Part shown: positions 43,012 through 50,090 of the stretch, in pieces
Numbering within the stretch: the stretch's first letter is position 1
How the letters are laid out: each line of letters begins with the position of its first letter
Source of the DNA: Roseiflexaceae bacterium
GTDB taxonomy: Bacteria; Chloroflexota; Chloroflexia; Chloroflexales; Roseiflexaceae
Direction of reading: 5' to 3'
NCBI GenBank assembly: GCA_947474225.1
Contig: CANJHS010000020.1
Coordinates: 1-50,090, forward strand
DNA: 50,090 nt
Program-made: the position numbers and the translations under genes
Notes under the pieces: model-generated
Databases searched by the model: none
Seen by the model: the letters and a program-made list of their open reading frames with translations, nothing else
What the model was told of the DNA's origin: nothing

Positions 43012-44412
43012 GTGCGTAATCGCGAAGTAGCCCCAATGCTCTTTATTCTGTTGTTGACCGCCCTCTGTTCGTGGATTGCGTTTGCTCCCGATGACAAGTG
43101 GCTCGGTCGCGACGTCAGTGTGCGTCTCGGGCTCGATCTGCAAGGTGGCACACAGGTATTGATGAAGGCAGACGGTACCAATGACAAAGAGCTGATGAAA
43201 ACCGCAGCGACGGTCATTGAGCGCCGTGTCAACGGTCTCGGTGTCAGCGAAGCAATCGTTCAACTCTCGGGGGACAACCGTATCATTGTTGAACTCCCAG
43301 GCGTCAAGAATCCTGAACAGGCTATCGAAACCCTGCGTGGTACCGGTCGCCTCGAATTCATCGACACCAAGGGCGCGTTTTTGGCAGAAGGAACAACCGT
43401 CAAAACGACGGGCAATCCTAACCCTGCGATGCCTGCTGTCGACCCCAACGCAAAAGTCGATCCTGCAAATCCTGCTCCCAAAACGGATGATACCGTCTAC
43501 GAAAGTATCACCGACGGCAAAGATCTCGACACCAAGCAAGTTGCACTCCGTGTTGCCTCCGACAAAGTCAATTCCAAACCTGCGGTCACGTTCGCCTTTT
43601 TGGGCGAATCCGGCACGCGATTGGGCACGTTTTCGGCGGCTAATATACAAAAGCCCATGTGTATTGCACTGGACAATGTCATCGTCAGCTGTCCTGTCAT
43701 TCAATCCGCGCTTGTCGGTGGCAGTGGTGAGATTACCAGTGCAACCCGCGAAGAAGCCGAGAAGATCCTCAACCAGCTGAAATACGGCTCATTACCGATT
43801 ACCTTGACCATCGAATCCAGCCGGACGGTCTCAGCAACACTCGGCGCGAATTCCGTTGCTGCGAGTATCGTTGCTGGCATGGTTGGTCTGATTGTGGTCG
43901 CTTTGTTCATGATGTTCTACTACCGGTTGCCGGGTGTTTTGGCCACGTTGGCATTGATGATCTACACCGTGATTATTTTCGCCGTGCATAAATTGGTGCC
44001 CATTACTTTGACGCTTTCGGGTATCGCTGGGTTCATCCTCTCGATAGGGTTGGCAGTCGACGCGAATGTGTTGATTTTTGCCCGACTCAAAGAAGAACTG
44101 CGCAACAAGCGATCTCTGGCTCGGGCAGTCGAAGCAGGCTTCGACGAGGCGTGGCCAGCCATTCGTGACTCGAGTGCATCGACGTTGATTACGAGTGCTA
44201 TTCTGTTCGTGTTCGGCAACAGCTTTGGTGTGAGCCTCATCAAAGGCTTCGCGCTGACCTTGGCTCTTGGTATCTTGTTGAACTTGTTCACTGCCGTGGT
44301 TGTCACCCGCACATTCTTGCGCTTGGTCGTACGCGCCAAAGCTGCACAATCGCTCTGGTTCTACGAAATCGATACCGATACCGACCTGCGCGAGCAGCGT
44401 ACGGCCTCATAA
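43012..44412 (+). CDS. secD: Protein translocase subunit SecD
   Basis: Uses the proton gradient to pull exported proteins through SecYEG. The 466-residue protein has one N-terminal helix, the RLGLDLQGGTQVLMKADG motif, VIERRVNGLGVSEAIVQL, VELPGVKNPEQAIETL in the first periplasmic domain, and a C-terminal five-helix domain with LALMIYTVIIFAVHKL, GFILSIGLAVDANVLIFARLK and EAGFDEAWPAIRDS. A Pro-rich stretch (GNPNPAMPAVDPNAKVDPAN) lies in the periplasmic loop. It starts at GTG 43012 (ACGGAGGC upstream). secF follows after 14 bases. Confidence 0.95.
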   Translation: MRNREVAPMLFILLLTALCSWIAFAPDDKWLGRDVSVRLGLDLQGGTQVLMKADGTNDKELMKTAATVIERRVNGLGVSEAIVQLSGDNRIIVELPGVKNPEQAIETLRGTGRLEFIDTKGAFLAEGTTVKTTGNPNPAMPAVDPNAKVDPANPAPKTDDTVYESITDGKDLDTKQVALRVASDKVNSKPAVTFAFLGESGTRLGTFSAANIQKPMCIALDNVIVSCPVIQSALVGGSGEITSATREEAEKILNQLKYGSLPITLTIESSRTVSATLGANSVAASIVAGMVGLIVVALFMMFYYRLPGVLATLALMIYTVIIFAVHKLVPITLTLSGIAGFILSIGLAVDANVLIFARLKEELRNKRSLARAVEAGFDEAWPAIRDSSASTLITSAILFVFGNSFGVSLIKGFALTLALGILLNLFTAVVVTRTFLRLVVRAKAAQSLWFYEIDTDTDLREQRTAS

Positions 44413-44426
44413 CGGAGCTCTCACGC

Positions 44427-45377
44427 ATGAAAAACATTGTTCGTCTACGCTATCTTTGGTTTGCGATATCTATCTTGGTTATTGTTCCAGGTGCCGTTTT
44501 CTTTGCGATGTTCGGTCTGAAAACCGGTATTGACTTTGCTGGTGGTGCATTGTGGGACCTCCACTTCCCCACCAAGCAACTCAGCGAGCTCAACACCGAG
44601 ACCATTGGTGCGGTGTTTTCCAAGAACGGCTTCGACGCAGCGCAGGTGCAATTGTCCACCGTCAAAGTCAACGGGGTGAATGTATCGTCTGCAGTCATCC
44701 GTACGAAAGAACTGAGTGCAGTCAATCCAGAGGCACAACAACGTGCCGTCGTCGACGCGCTCACGGCAATCTATGGCACCGTTGAACGCGAAGCACTCCA
44801 GAGTGTCGGACCAACCGTCAGCGCCGAGGCAACCCGCTCGGCAGCAATAGCGGTTTTGGGCGCATGTGTCGCAATTTTGCTCTATCTCACAATTGCCTTT
44901 AGAACCGCACCAAACCCCATCCGCTACGGGATATGCGCGTTGCTTGCGATGTTGCATGACGTGCTCGTGGTCCTCGGTATGGCGGCAATTCTGGGATATG
45001 TAATCGGTCTCGAAATCGATGCCTACTTCCTCACTGCATTACTCACCGTCATCAGCTTCTCGGTGCATGACACGATCGTGGTATTCGACCGCATCCGCGA
45101 GAACGTCAACCACCGACGATCTGGCGAGTCTTTCGAGGACATCGTCAATCACAGCATCGTACAAACTCTGCCACGTTCTATCAACACGCAGCTCACCAGC
45201 GTCTTTTCGCTGACCGCCCTGTTGTTATTCGGTGGAGCAACCATCCGCAATCTGGTCGTGATTTTGTTGATTGGGTTGTTGAGCGGCACGTATTCGTCGA
45301 TTTTCAACGCATCACAGCTCCTCGTTGTCTGGGAAAACCACGAATGGCGTACCTGGTTCCGCAAACAGGCAGCCTAA
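44427..45377 (+). CDS. secF: Protein translocase subunit SecF
   Basis: Partner of SecD in the accessory translocase complex. The 316-residue protein has an N-terminal helix followed by FGLKTGIDFAGGALWDLHF (the GxDFxGG motif), SVGPTVSAEATRSAAIAVLG, and the C-terminal five-helix domain with HDVLVVLGMAAI, LLTVISFSVHDTIVVFDRIREN and RSINTQLTSVFSLTALLLFGG. Here SecD and SecF are separate, not fused. CGGAG lies before the ATG; a strong terminator follows at 45392. Confidence 0.95.
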   Translation: MKNIVRLRYLWFAISILVIVPGAVFFAMFGLKTGIDFAGGALWDLHFPTKQLSELNTETIGAVFSKNGFDAAQVQLSTVKVNGVNVSSAVIRTKELSAVNPEAQQRAVVDALTAIYGTVEREALQSVGPTVSAEATRSAAIAVLGACVAILLYLTIAFRTAPNPIRYGICALLAMLHDVLVVLGMAAILGYVIGLEIDAYFLTALLTVISFSVHDTIVVFDRIRENVNHRRSGESFEDIVNHSIVQTLPRSINTQLTSVFSLTALLLFGGATIRNLVVILLIGLLSGTYSSIFNASQLLVVWENHEWRTWFRKQAA

Positions 45378-45391
45378 TGCATCGTCTGATT

Positions 45392-45427
45392 ACCGCTCCC
45401 CAACGGTGTTGGGGAGCGGTTTTTTTG
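45392..45427 (+). terminator. Rho-independent terminator after secF
   Basis: ACCGCTCCCCAAC and GTTGGGGAGCGGT enclose GGT, followed by TTTTTTT. It is the clearest terminator in the window. Confidence 0.95.
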
Positions 45428-45449
45428 ATTTAACGAAAGAAGGTTCGCG

Positions 45450-45812
45450 ATGTGGTCTGCACTCAAGCGTCTCCTCGGCAGCACGCAAAACGAAGACGTA
45501 GCCGATACTCCCGTGGTGGTGGCAACCTTTAACGGCTCTATCGAGGCGAGTATGGTGTTGTCCCAACTCCATGATTCTGGAATACCAGCGGCTATCATCG
45601 GGGCAGAAAGCGCGGCGGTATTCGGCATGCAATCGGGAATCCTCGCCGAAGTCCGTATTGTAGTGCCCGCCATGTACGTCACCGCAGCACAGGATCTCCT
45701 CCGAGAACTCGATCTCAGTGCTGATATGACCCTCGACAACGACGATGCACTCGGTGCAAATGACGATGAATCAGACCCATCAATCACTGCATCGGATGAT
45801 TTGAGATCATGA
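45450..45812 (+). CDS. DUF2007-family small protein
   Basis: A 120-residue protein. The core VVVATFNGSIEASMVLSQLH and DSGIPAAIIGAESAAVFG, then AEVRIVVPAMYVTAAQDLL, matches DUF2007, a GlnB/ACT-like small fold labelled putative signal-transducing protein. An acidic tail of about 25 residues follows. Function unknown. Start ATG 45450 has AAGAAGG upstream. Its stop overlaps the next start by four bases (ATGA), so it is co-translated with the TauE/SafE gene. Confidence 0.85.
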   Translation: MWSALKRLLGSTQNEDVADTPVVVATFNGSIEASMVLSQLHDSGIPAAIIGAESAAVFGMQSGILAEVRIVVPAMYVTAAQDLLRELDLSADMTLDNDDALGANDDESDPSITASDDLRS

Positions 45813-46558
45813 GTATTGCAGCACCGATACTCATCGGCTGCATCGTCGGATTATTGCTGGGATTACTTGGTGGTGGTGGCGCAATACTGATTGTTCCTGC
45901 CATGGTGTACGTTCTGCATGCCGATGAGCATGTTGCACTGGCCACTGCACTGATTATCGTCGCAGTGAATGCCGCCATCGGCGGCGGGTTAGCCTGGCGT
46001 GATGGCCGCGCAGATATGCGCACCGCACTCTTGTTTGGTGGATCTGGTATGGTAACCGCGTATGGTGGAGCCTTGATTTCGAAGCACATCCCTGGTACAT
46101 ACCTCCTCGTCGCATTCAGCTGCCTCCTTTTGGTCATCGCGGTGGTGATGTTTCGCGGCACTATGGGCTCTGCCGCAGAACGCACCGCGGTGATCCGACC
46201 ACGTTGGCATATTGTAGGGATCGGCGCACTCGTCGGCCTCGTAACCGGCATTCTCGGTGTCGGCGGTGGCTTTGTAATTGTGCCGTCGATGGTCCTTTTG
46301 GTGGGAATGCCGATGCGCAAAGCAGTCGGGACTTCATTGCTGGTCATAACCATCAACAGCGTGTCGAGTCTGCTTGGCCATCTCGAAACCGCATTTGATT
46401 GGACGTTGATTGCATCGTTGTTGGGTGGTGCAATACCTGCGATGACCCTTGCAAATCGCTATGGAGGAGCTATCGACCAATTGAAACTCCGTCGTGGCTT
46501 TGCTATTTTTGTGACCTGCGTTTCTCTTTTTATGTTGGCCGAAACGCTCCTGATCTAA
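45809..46558 (+). CDS. TauE/SafE family permease, second copy
   Basis: A 249-residue membrane protein of the same family as the gene at 32500 but only distantly similar. Family halves are GCIVGLLLGLLGGGGAILIV and GALVGLVTGILGVGGGFVIV with VPSMVLLVGMPMRKAVGTSL. About eight helices are visible. The transported anion is unknown. It is translationally coupled to the DUF2007 gene. Confidence 0.92.
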   Translation: MSIAAPILIGCIVGLLLGLLGGGGAILIVPAMVYVLHADEHVALATALIIVAVNAAIGGGLAWRDGRADMRTALLFGGSGMVTAYGGALISKHIPGTYLLVAFSCLLLVIAVVMFRGTMGSAAERTAVIRPRWHIVGIGALVGLVTGILGVGGGFVIVPSMVLLVGMPMRKAVGTSLLVITINSVSSLLGHLETAFDWTLIASLLGGAIPAMTLANRYGGAIDQLKLRRGFAIFVTCVSLFMLAETLLI

Positions 46559-46567
46559 CCACGAAGG

Positions 46568-47596
46568 TTATCCAACAAAAGGCAAATTAGGGTCTACTGC
46601 GACTGCTAAATTGCCGTCTATCGGATGCCAGTAGGCACAGGCGGCAATCATTGCAGCATTATCGGTACACAAAGGAATAGGCGGAATGTGCAGCGGAACG
46701 CGAATCTTTTTTTGTAACGCTTCGCGCAGTCGTCCATTTGCAGCGACTCCGCCGGCCACAATGACCGACTTCGCATCAATTGCTGCGACGGCCGCTGCTG
46801 TTTTGCGCACGAGAATATCGACGACAGACTCTTGGAAGAGATATGCGAGTTCTGCCCTGCGCTCCAGAAGAGCCGTCTCATCGCCGTTGAGTTGTGCACT
46901 GACGAGTTGTGCACTGACGAGTTGTGCGTCAGTACTGACTGCAGTTTTGAGCCCACTGAACGAAAAATCGTAGGTACCGTGCAACCATGCTCTCGGCAAT
47001 CGCTGCACGGATTTCGGTGCACGTGCGTGTGTTTGTATTGCAGGGCCACCTGGATATCCTAGGACAAGCAAACGCGCTACTTTATCGAATGCTTCGCCCG
47101 CTGCATCATCGAGTGTCCCACCCAATCGCTCGGCCTGGCCATGAGTATGAATGACTGCCAGTACTGTATGCCCACCCGAAACGATAAGTGCAATCGCCGG
47201 GAATTGCGGAGGCACTGTTGTGTCAATCCACGTCGCATACATATGCGCTTCGACATGATTCACCTGCAAAAATGGTAACCCGCGGGCCCAAGCGAGCGTT
47301 TTGGCAGTATTCAGTCCGGTCAATAACGCCCCCGACAACCCCGGGCCGTAGGTTGCTGCAATTGCATCTATAGCGGACCAGCCGCCCGGTGTCTTCGCAA
47401 CTGCTTCACGGACAACTGATTCGATTGCCAGAATGTGTTGCCGCGACGCAATTTCGGGAACAACCCCGCCGTACCGACGATGGATATCTATTTGCGACGC
47501 GACGACATTCGCCAGCAGTTGTGTGCCATTTTGCACCACGGCCGCTGCTGTCTCGTCACAAGACGTCTCAATGGCGAGAATTGTGTGATAGGGCAT
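46568..47596 (-). CDS. tsaD: tRNA N6-threonylcarbamoyladenosine transferase
   Basis: Transfers the threonylcarbamoyl group to A37 of tRNAs that read ANN codons. The 342-residue protein shows ILAIETSCDETAAAVV at the start, RYGGVVPEIASRQHI, GPGLSGALLTGLNTAKTLAW, the metal-binding HVEAHMYATW, LIVSGGHTVL, GEAFDKVARLL, FSFSGLKTAV and IVAGGVAANGRLREAL. I start it at 47596; the longer reading from 47713 adds residues not found in the family. It contains a threefold 15-base repeat (46886-46930) coding AQLVS, AQLVS, AQL. It diverges from the amidase gene with 104 bases between starts. Confidence 0.95.
   Translation of the reverse strand: MPYHTILAIETSCDETAAAVVQNGTQLLANVVASQIDIHRRYGGVVPEIASRQHILAIESVVREAVAKTPGGWSAIDAIAATYGPGLSGALLTGLNTAKTLAWARGLPFLQVNHVEAHMYATWIDTTVPPQFPAIALIVSGGHTVLAVIHTHGQAERLGGTLDDAAGEAFDKVARLLVLGYPGGPAIQTHARAPKSVQRLPRAWLHGTYDFSFSGLKTAVSTDAQLVSAQLVSAQLNGDETALLERRAELAYLFQESVVDILVRKTAAAVAAIDAKSVIVAGGVAANGRLREALQKKIRVPLHIPPIPLCTDNAAMIAACAYWHPIDGNLAVAVDPNLPFVG
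46886..46930 (-). repeat. tsaD: 15-base tandem repeat inside tsaD
   Basis: Three 15-base units, GTTGAGTTGTGCACT, GACGAGTTGTGCACT and GACGAGTTGTGCGTC on the plus strand. The core GAGTTGTGC is identical. They add five-residue repeats in frame, so unit number can change without breaking the gene. Confidence 0.85.
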
Positions 47597-47646
47597 TGTC
47601 ACGAGCAGCCTCTTTGTTGGGTAACGGTCTATACTACACCCATAAG

Positions 47647-47652
47647 TATAAT
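47647..47652 (+). promoter_or_regulatory. -10 box of the amidase gene
   Basis: TATAAT (47647-47652) lies 48 bases before the ATG at 47701, in the short region shared with the divergent tsaD gene. The -35 box is unclear. Confidence 0.45.
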
Positions 47653-47700
47653 AGAGGAACATAACGCAGTGGCGGACGTCTATCAACCAGAGGGACTCGT

Positions 47701-49425
47701 ATGAATGTGACACATTTACGTGGCTGGCCTATTCTCATATTCATAGTTTGGTTGTGGATTGTTCCACTGGGCAATGCACCGGTGAATGCCGCACCGGAGA
47801 CGTCACCGGTGATATCCGAGACATATCCCATCGTTCAATCAGTAGCAGACACCTCAGGAATGACTGCAGGAACGCAATATCTTGGCCCACATACTGCTCC
47901 CAAGCCCTTTAATGGAATCCAAATCACATGGACCACCACGGGAAATCCCGAAGCAATCAGTCTGAGTTTGGCTACCCAACAAGCCGGTCTCTGGAGCGAA
48001 TTTACCGTGCTCACACACGTCGATGAATTCCTTCTGCCTGATGCGCCTCCCGGCACGCAGACGAGTACCATATTCGCGCTCGAACCTGTCGCCGAAGCCT
48101 GGCAGATTCGTATAACACCAAACTCCAATACAAAAGGAAGTGTGACCTCCATTCGTGTCACCACAATGGACACGCGCATAGCGTCAGAAAGCTCAATCGT
48201 GCTGCCCAACGGATTGGAACCACGAGCAGGGGGGAGCAAACCTGCCATCGTCGCCCGTAAAAAATGGGGAGATGCGACAGTCAACGCGTGGGATGCGCGT
48301 GGATTGGCTGGGATGACCGCGAATGCAACCTGGATGCCGACTGATGCCGAGATAGCCAAGCCAACACATCTCATCATCCATCACACTGCAACCCCTAATG
48401 ATGGCCCGAGGAGTGATTGGCCAGCACGCGTCCGCCAAATCTGGGGATATCACACGATTACTAACAATTGGGGCGACATCGGATATCACTTCCTCATCGA
48501 TCCAAACGGTGTCATTTATGAGGGGAGATTTAATGGCGTACGAAGCGATGGAACAGTCATCGACGGAGCACACGATTACGGCTTCAACCGTGGAACCATC
48601 GGTATTTCGATGCTAGGAACATTCGACAAAGTAAAACCATCTGCAAAAGCCAGTACTGCGCTCAACAACTTGATTGCATACCTGATGACGACCTATCGCA
48701 TCCGACCTGCCACAACCGCCTTCTATGCACATCAAAATGTCACACTCAACACAATTTTGGGCCACAGAGATGCCCAACTTTCCGGTCGGTCAACCGGTTG
48801 TCCCGGGAATAAATTACACGATTTGCTCCCTGGCATTCGCACCGCTGCACGTAATAATGTAGGCAAAGCACCATCGCAGACGTGGCTCACGGGCGTGCAA
48901 GTCGTTGATGCGGATGTGATGGTAGGTGAGCCCGTCATCTTTCGGATGACAATCAGCAATGCATACGCAGATCTGCCAATAAGCGGAGCTGCGTTTACGT
49001 TCCATATGAGTGATACTGGGTATATTTACCAGATGAACGAATGTTGGGCGAAGCAGGATAAAAATGGCCTCACACTATTCCCCAAGGCGAATCAATCGAG
49101 TAATCGTTCCGCACGCTTCCGTGTTATGGCAGGAATAAGCAACTGGGATGCGAGCTTTGCAAAAAGTGTACGTGCATGCCCAGTCACAACTACCGAAAAC
49201 CATCCGTGGCGCTGGAGTATCGGCACAACTACAATTGGGCCATCGGGAACACACGTTGTAACCGGTGGCGTACGCTTCACGAGGCCTGGGACATACACGG
49301 TATCGTTTGGTGTGATGAAGGATTGGATAGGCTACCCGGACAATCCGTGTACAGAAAGTCCAAGCTATGCTGCCTGCTCACTCTTTCCCAAAACACTCAC
49401 TGTCCGCCTGCGCACCGCGCCTTAA
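47701..49425 (+). CDS. Secreted PGRP/N-acetylmuramoyl-L-alanine amidase domain protein
   Basis: A 574-residue exported protein. The signal peptide is about residues 1-30 (ILIFIVWLWIVPLGNAPVNA). A beta-rich N-terminal part (about 30-190) precedes the amidase_2/PGRP domain (about 215-385): THLIIHHTATPNDGPRSDWP, GDIGYHFLIDPNGVIYEGRF, GTIGISMLGTF, TILGHRDAQLSGRSTGCPGN. The zinc ligands His, His and Cys are all present, so it should cut the amide bond between muramic acid and L-alanine. A C-terminal beta domain (about 390-574) shows pairs of Cys and no known binding motif I can name. AGAGGGA precedes the ATG. Confidence 0.92.
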   Translation: MNVTHLRGWPILIFIVWLWIVPLGNAPVNAAPETSPVISETYPIVQSVADTSGMTAGTQYLGPHTAPKPFNGIQITWTTTGNPEAISLSLATQQAGLWSEFTVLTHVDEFLLPDAPPGTQTSTIFALEPVAEAWQIRITPNSNTKGSVTSIRVTTMDTRIASESSIVLPNGLEPRAGGSKPAIVARKKWGDATVNAWDARGLAGMTANATWMPTDAEIAKPTHLIIHHTATPNDGPRSDWPARVRQIWGYHTITNNWGDIGYHFLIDPNGVIYEGRFNGVRSDGTVIDGAHDYGFNRGTIGISMLGTFDKVKPSAKASTALNNLIAYLMTTYRIRPATTAFYAHQNVTLNTILGHRDAQLSGRSTGCPGNKLHDLLPGIRTAARNNVGKAPSQTWLTGVQVVDADVMVGEPVIFRMTISNAYADLPISGAAFTFHMSDTGYIYQMNECWAKQDKNGLTLFPKANQSSNRSARFRVMAGISNWDASFAKSVRACPVTTTENHPWRWSIGTTTIGPSGTHVVTGGVRFTRPGTYTVSFGVMKDWIGYPDNPCTESPSYAACSLFPKTLTVRLRTAP

Positions 49426-50090
49426 CCGCCAAGTTTCACATTCAGCCCGTGAAACTGACTGCGAACAGGCGCCCAGATGCACTGCGGTCGCAGTATCACC
49501 ACAATCAACGCAGACCACAATGTGTGGCGAATTCTCAGCGACCAACACAGTTGCAGCGGTCGCCCACCTACTCAGCAAACCACACTCCAATCACGACTCC
49601 AACGGTAAGCGCCATTCCTATGCAATGGACGGTAAAAGAATCAATGTTGCAGCACAAATCACATGCGCAGCACGGATAGTGGCTCCCACTTTAGCAGTAA
49701 CTCGCACCACGAGGACGCTCAACCTCAGACCACATCAGCCATACGTAAGTTCTTTCGTCTTGAGATTCTCCTTACCCCTAGCCCGATACCCGGGGTAAAC
49801 GTGGGTGCTGCACGCGAATCTGGTTCCGAGCCGCATAGGTACAGGTAAAAATATCCATCATCTCTCGATACGTTGCACTAGCCACTGTGTCTTTAGATAC
49901 GGTCCATCCTCATGGCTGAATTGCTGCGCGAAACCAGGTAATAGATAACACCACTCAGCGCAACTCTCACCAGCCTGTTGGTCAATGGGGCATTCGTCAT
50001 TTTGCCAGTTTCAGATATTCGTCTTGCCAATTACCAACTCATTCATCTTTATGCGCTTTGGTTTTGTTTTGAAAATACTGACAGTGGTGG
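49426..50090. other. 665 bases without a supported gene
   Basis: No start, ribosome site or family motif convinced me on either strand. Some minus-strand stretches look faintly coding, for example WTVSKDTVASATYREMMDIF around 49870, but with stops and shifts, so relics of an old gene are possible. The last 100 bases have an open plus-strand reading that leaves the window. Confidence 0.5.

Noticed and set aside
49860-50090. A gene at the right edge
   Set aside because: Short open stretches exist on both strands, but stops and frame changes break them and no motif is seen.

Overview
This is a gene-dense bacterial chromosome segment of about 53% GC by eye, carrying mostly housekeeping genes. I found no phage, insertion sequence, CRISPR array, rRNA or tRNA. 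The gene mix (7TM-HD phosphohydrolase, YqeY, guanylate kinase and RqcH together; a short EF-Ts; GerMN-domain, FmdB, GH4 and PGRP-type amidase proteins; a CrtI-like carotenoid desaturase) suggests a Chloroflexota-like bacterium. That placement is an inference from gene content, not from a marker-gene search.

Layout. 1-2704 (minus): gmk, yqeY and a 7TM-HD phosphohydrolase cut by the left edge. 2766-5940 (plus): rqcH, an unrecognised gene coupled to it and apparently frameshifted, and rplY with its own strong promoter. 6300-8639: glpK and an SMP-30 lactonase. 8770-11267: a GT4 glycosyltransferase and a class-C beta-lactamase-like lipoprotein. 11264-12252 (minus): a small membrane protein and a uridine phosphorylase. 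12313-18830 (plus): an ATC-hydrolase-like protein, then rpsB-tsf-pyrH-frr-uppS-cdsA-rseP and a small acidic protein. 18891-20249 (minus): a GerMN protein. 20515-25623 (plus): metallophosphoesterase, rsmD, coaD, a small coiled-coil protein, then yceD-rpmF-fabH-fabD. 25925-26875 (minus): a decayed membrane-protein gene. 26996-32446: nucleoside hydrolase, VOC protein, GH4 glycosidase, a thermonuclease followed by a decayed tandem copy, and a sugar-isomerase-like protein. 32500-41951 (minus): TauE/SafE, CrtI-like desaturase, the coupled fmdB-cysE-cysS-prmA-rsmE-S41 protease series, and a YcaQ-like protein. 42099-46558 (plus): DsbA-like protein, secD-secF, DUF2007, a second TauE/SafE. 46568-47596 (minus): tsaD. 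47701-49425 (plus): a secreted PGRP/amidase. The last 665 bases hold no gene I can support.

The genes group into translation and its quality control (rqcH, rplY, rpsB, tsf, frr, rpmF, prmA, rsmD, rsmE, tsaD, cysS), envelope and lipid synthesis (uppS, cdsA, fabH, fabD, GT4), membrane or exported proteolysis and secretion (rseP, S41 protease, secDF, DsbA), and salvage of sugars, glycerol and nucleosides. Genes are packed with 4-base ATGA/GTGA overlaps and separated by strong GC-rich hairpins.

I found no clearly new multi-gene system. The best lead is the unrecognised gene translationally coupled to rqcH. Other observations are a tandem thermonuclease pair whose second copy carries three lesions, several homopolymer frameshifts that could be sequencing errors, a compact folded element upstream of glpK, and a 15-base tandem repeat inside tsaD.
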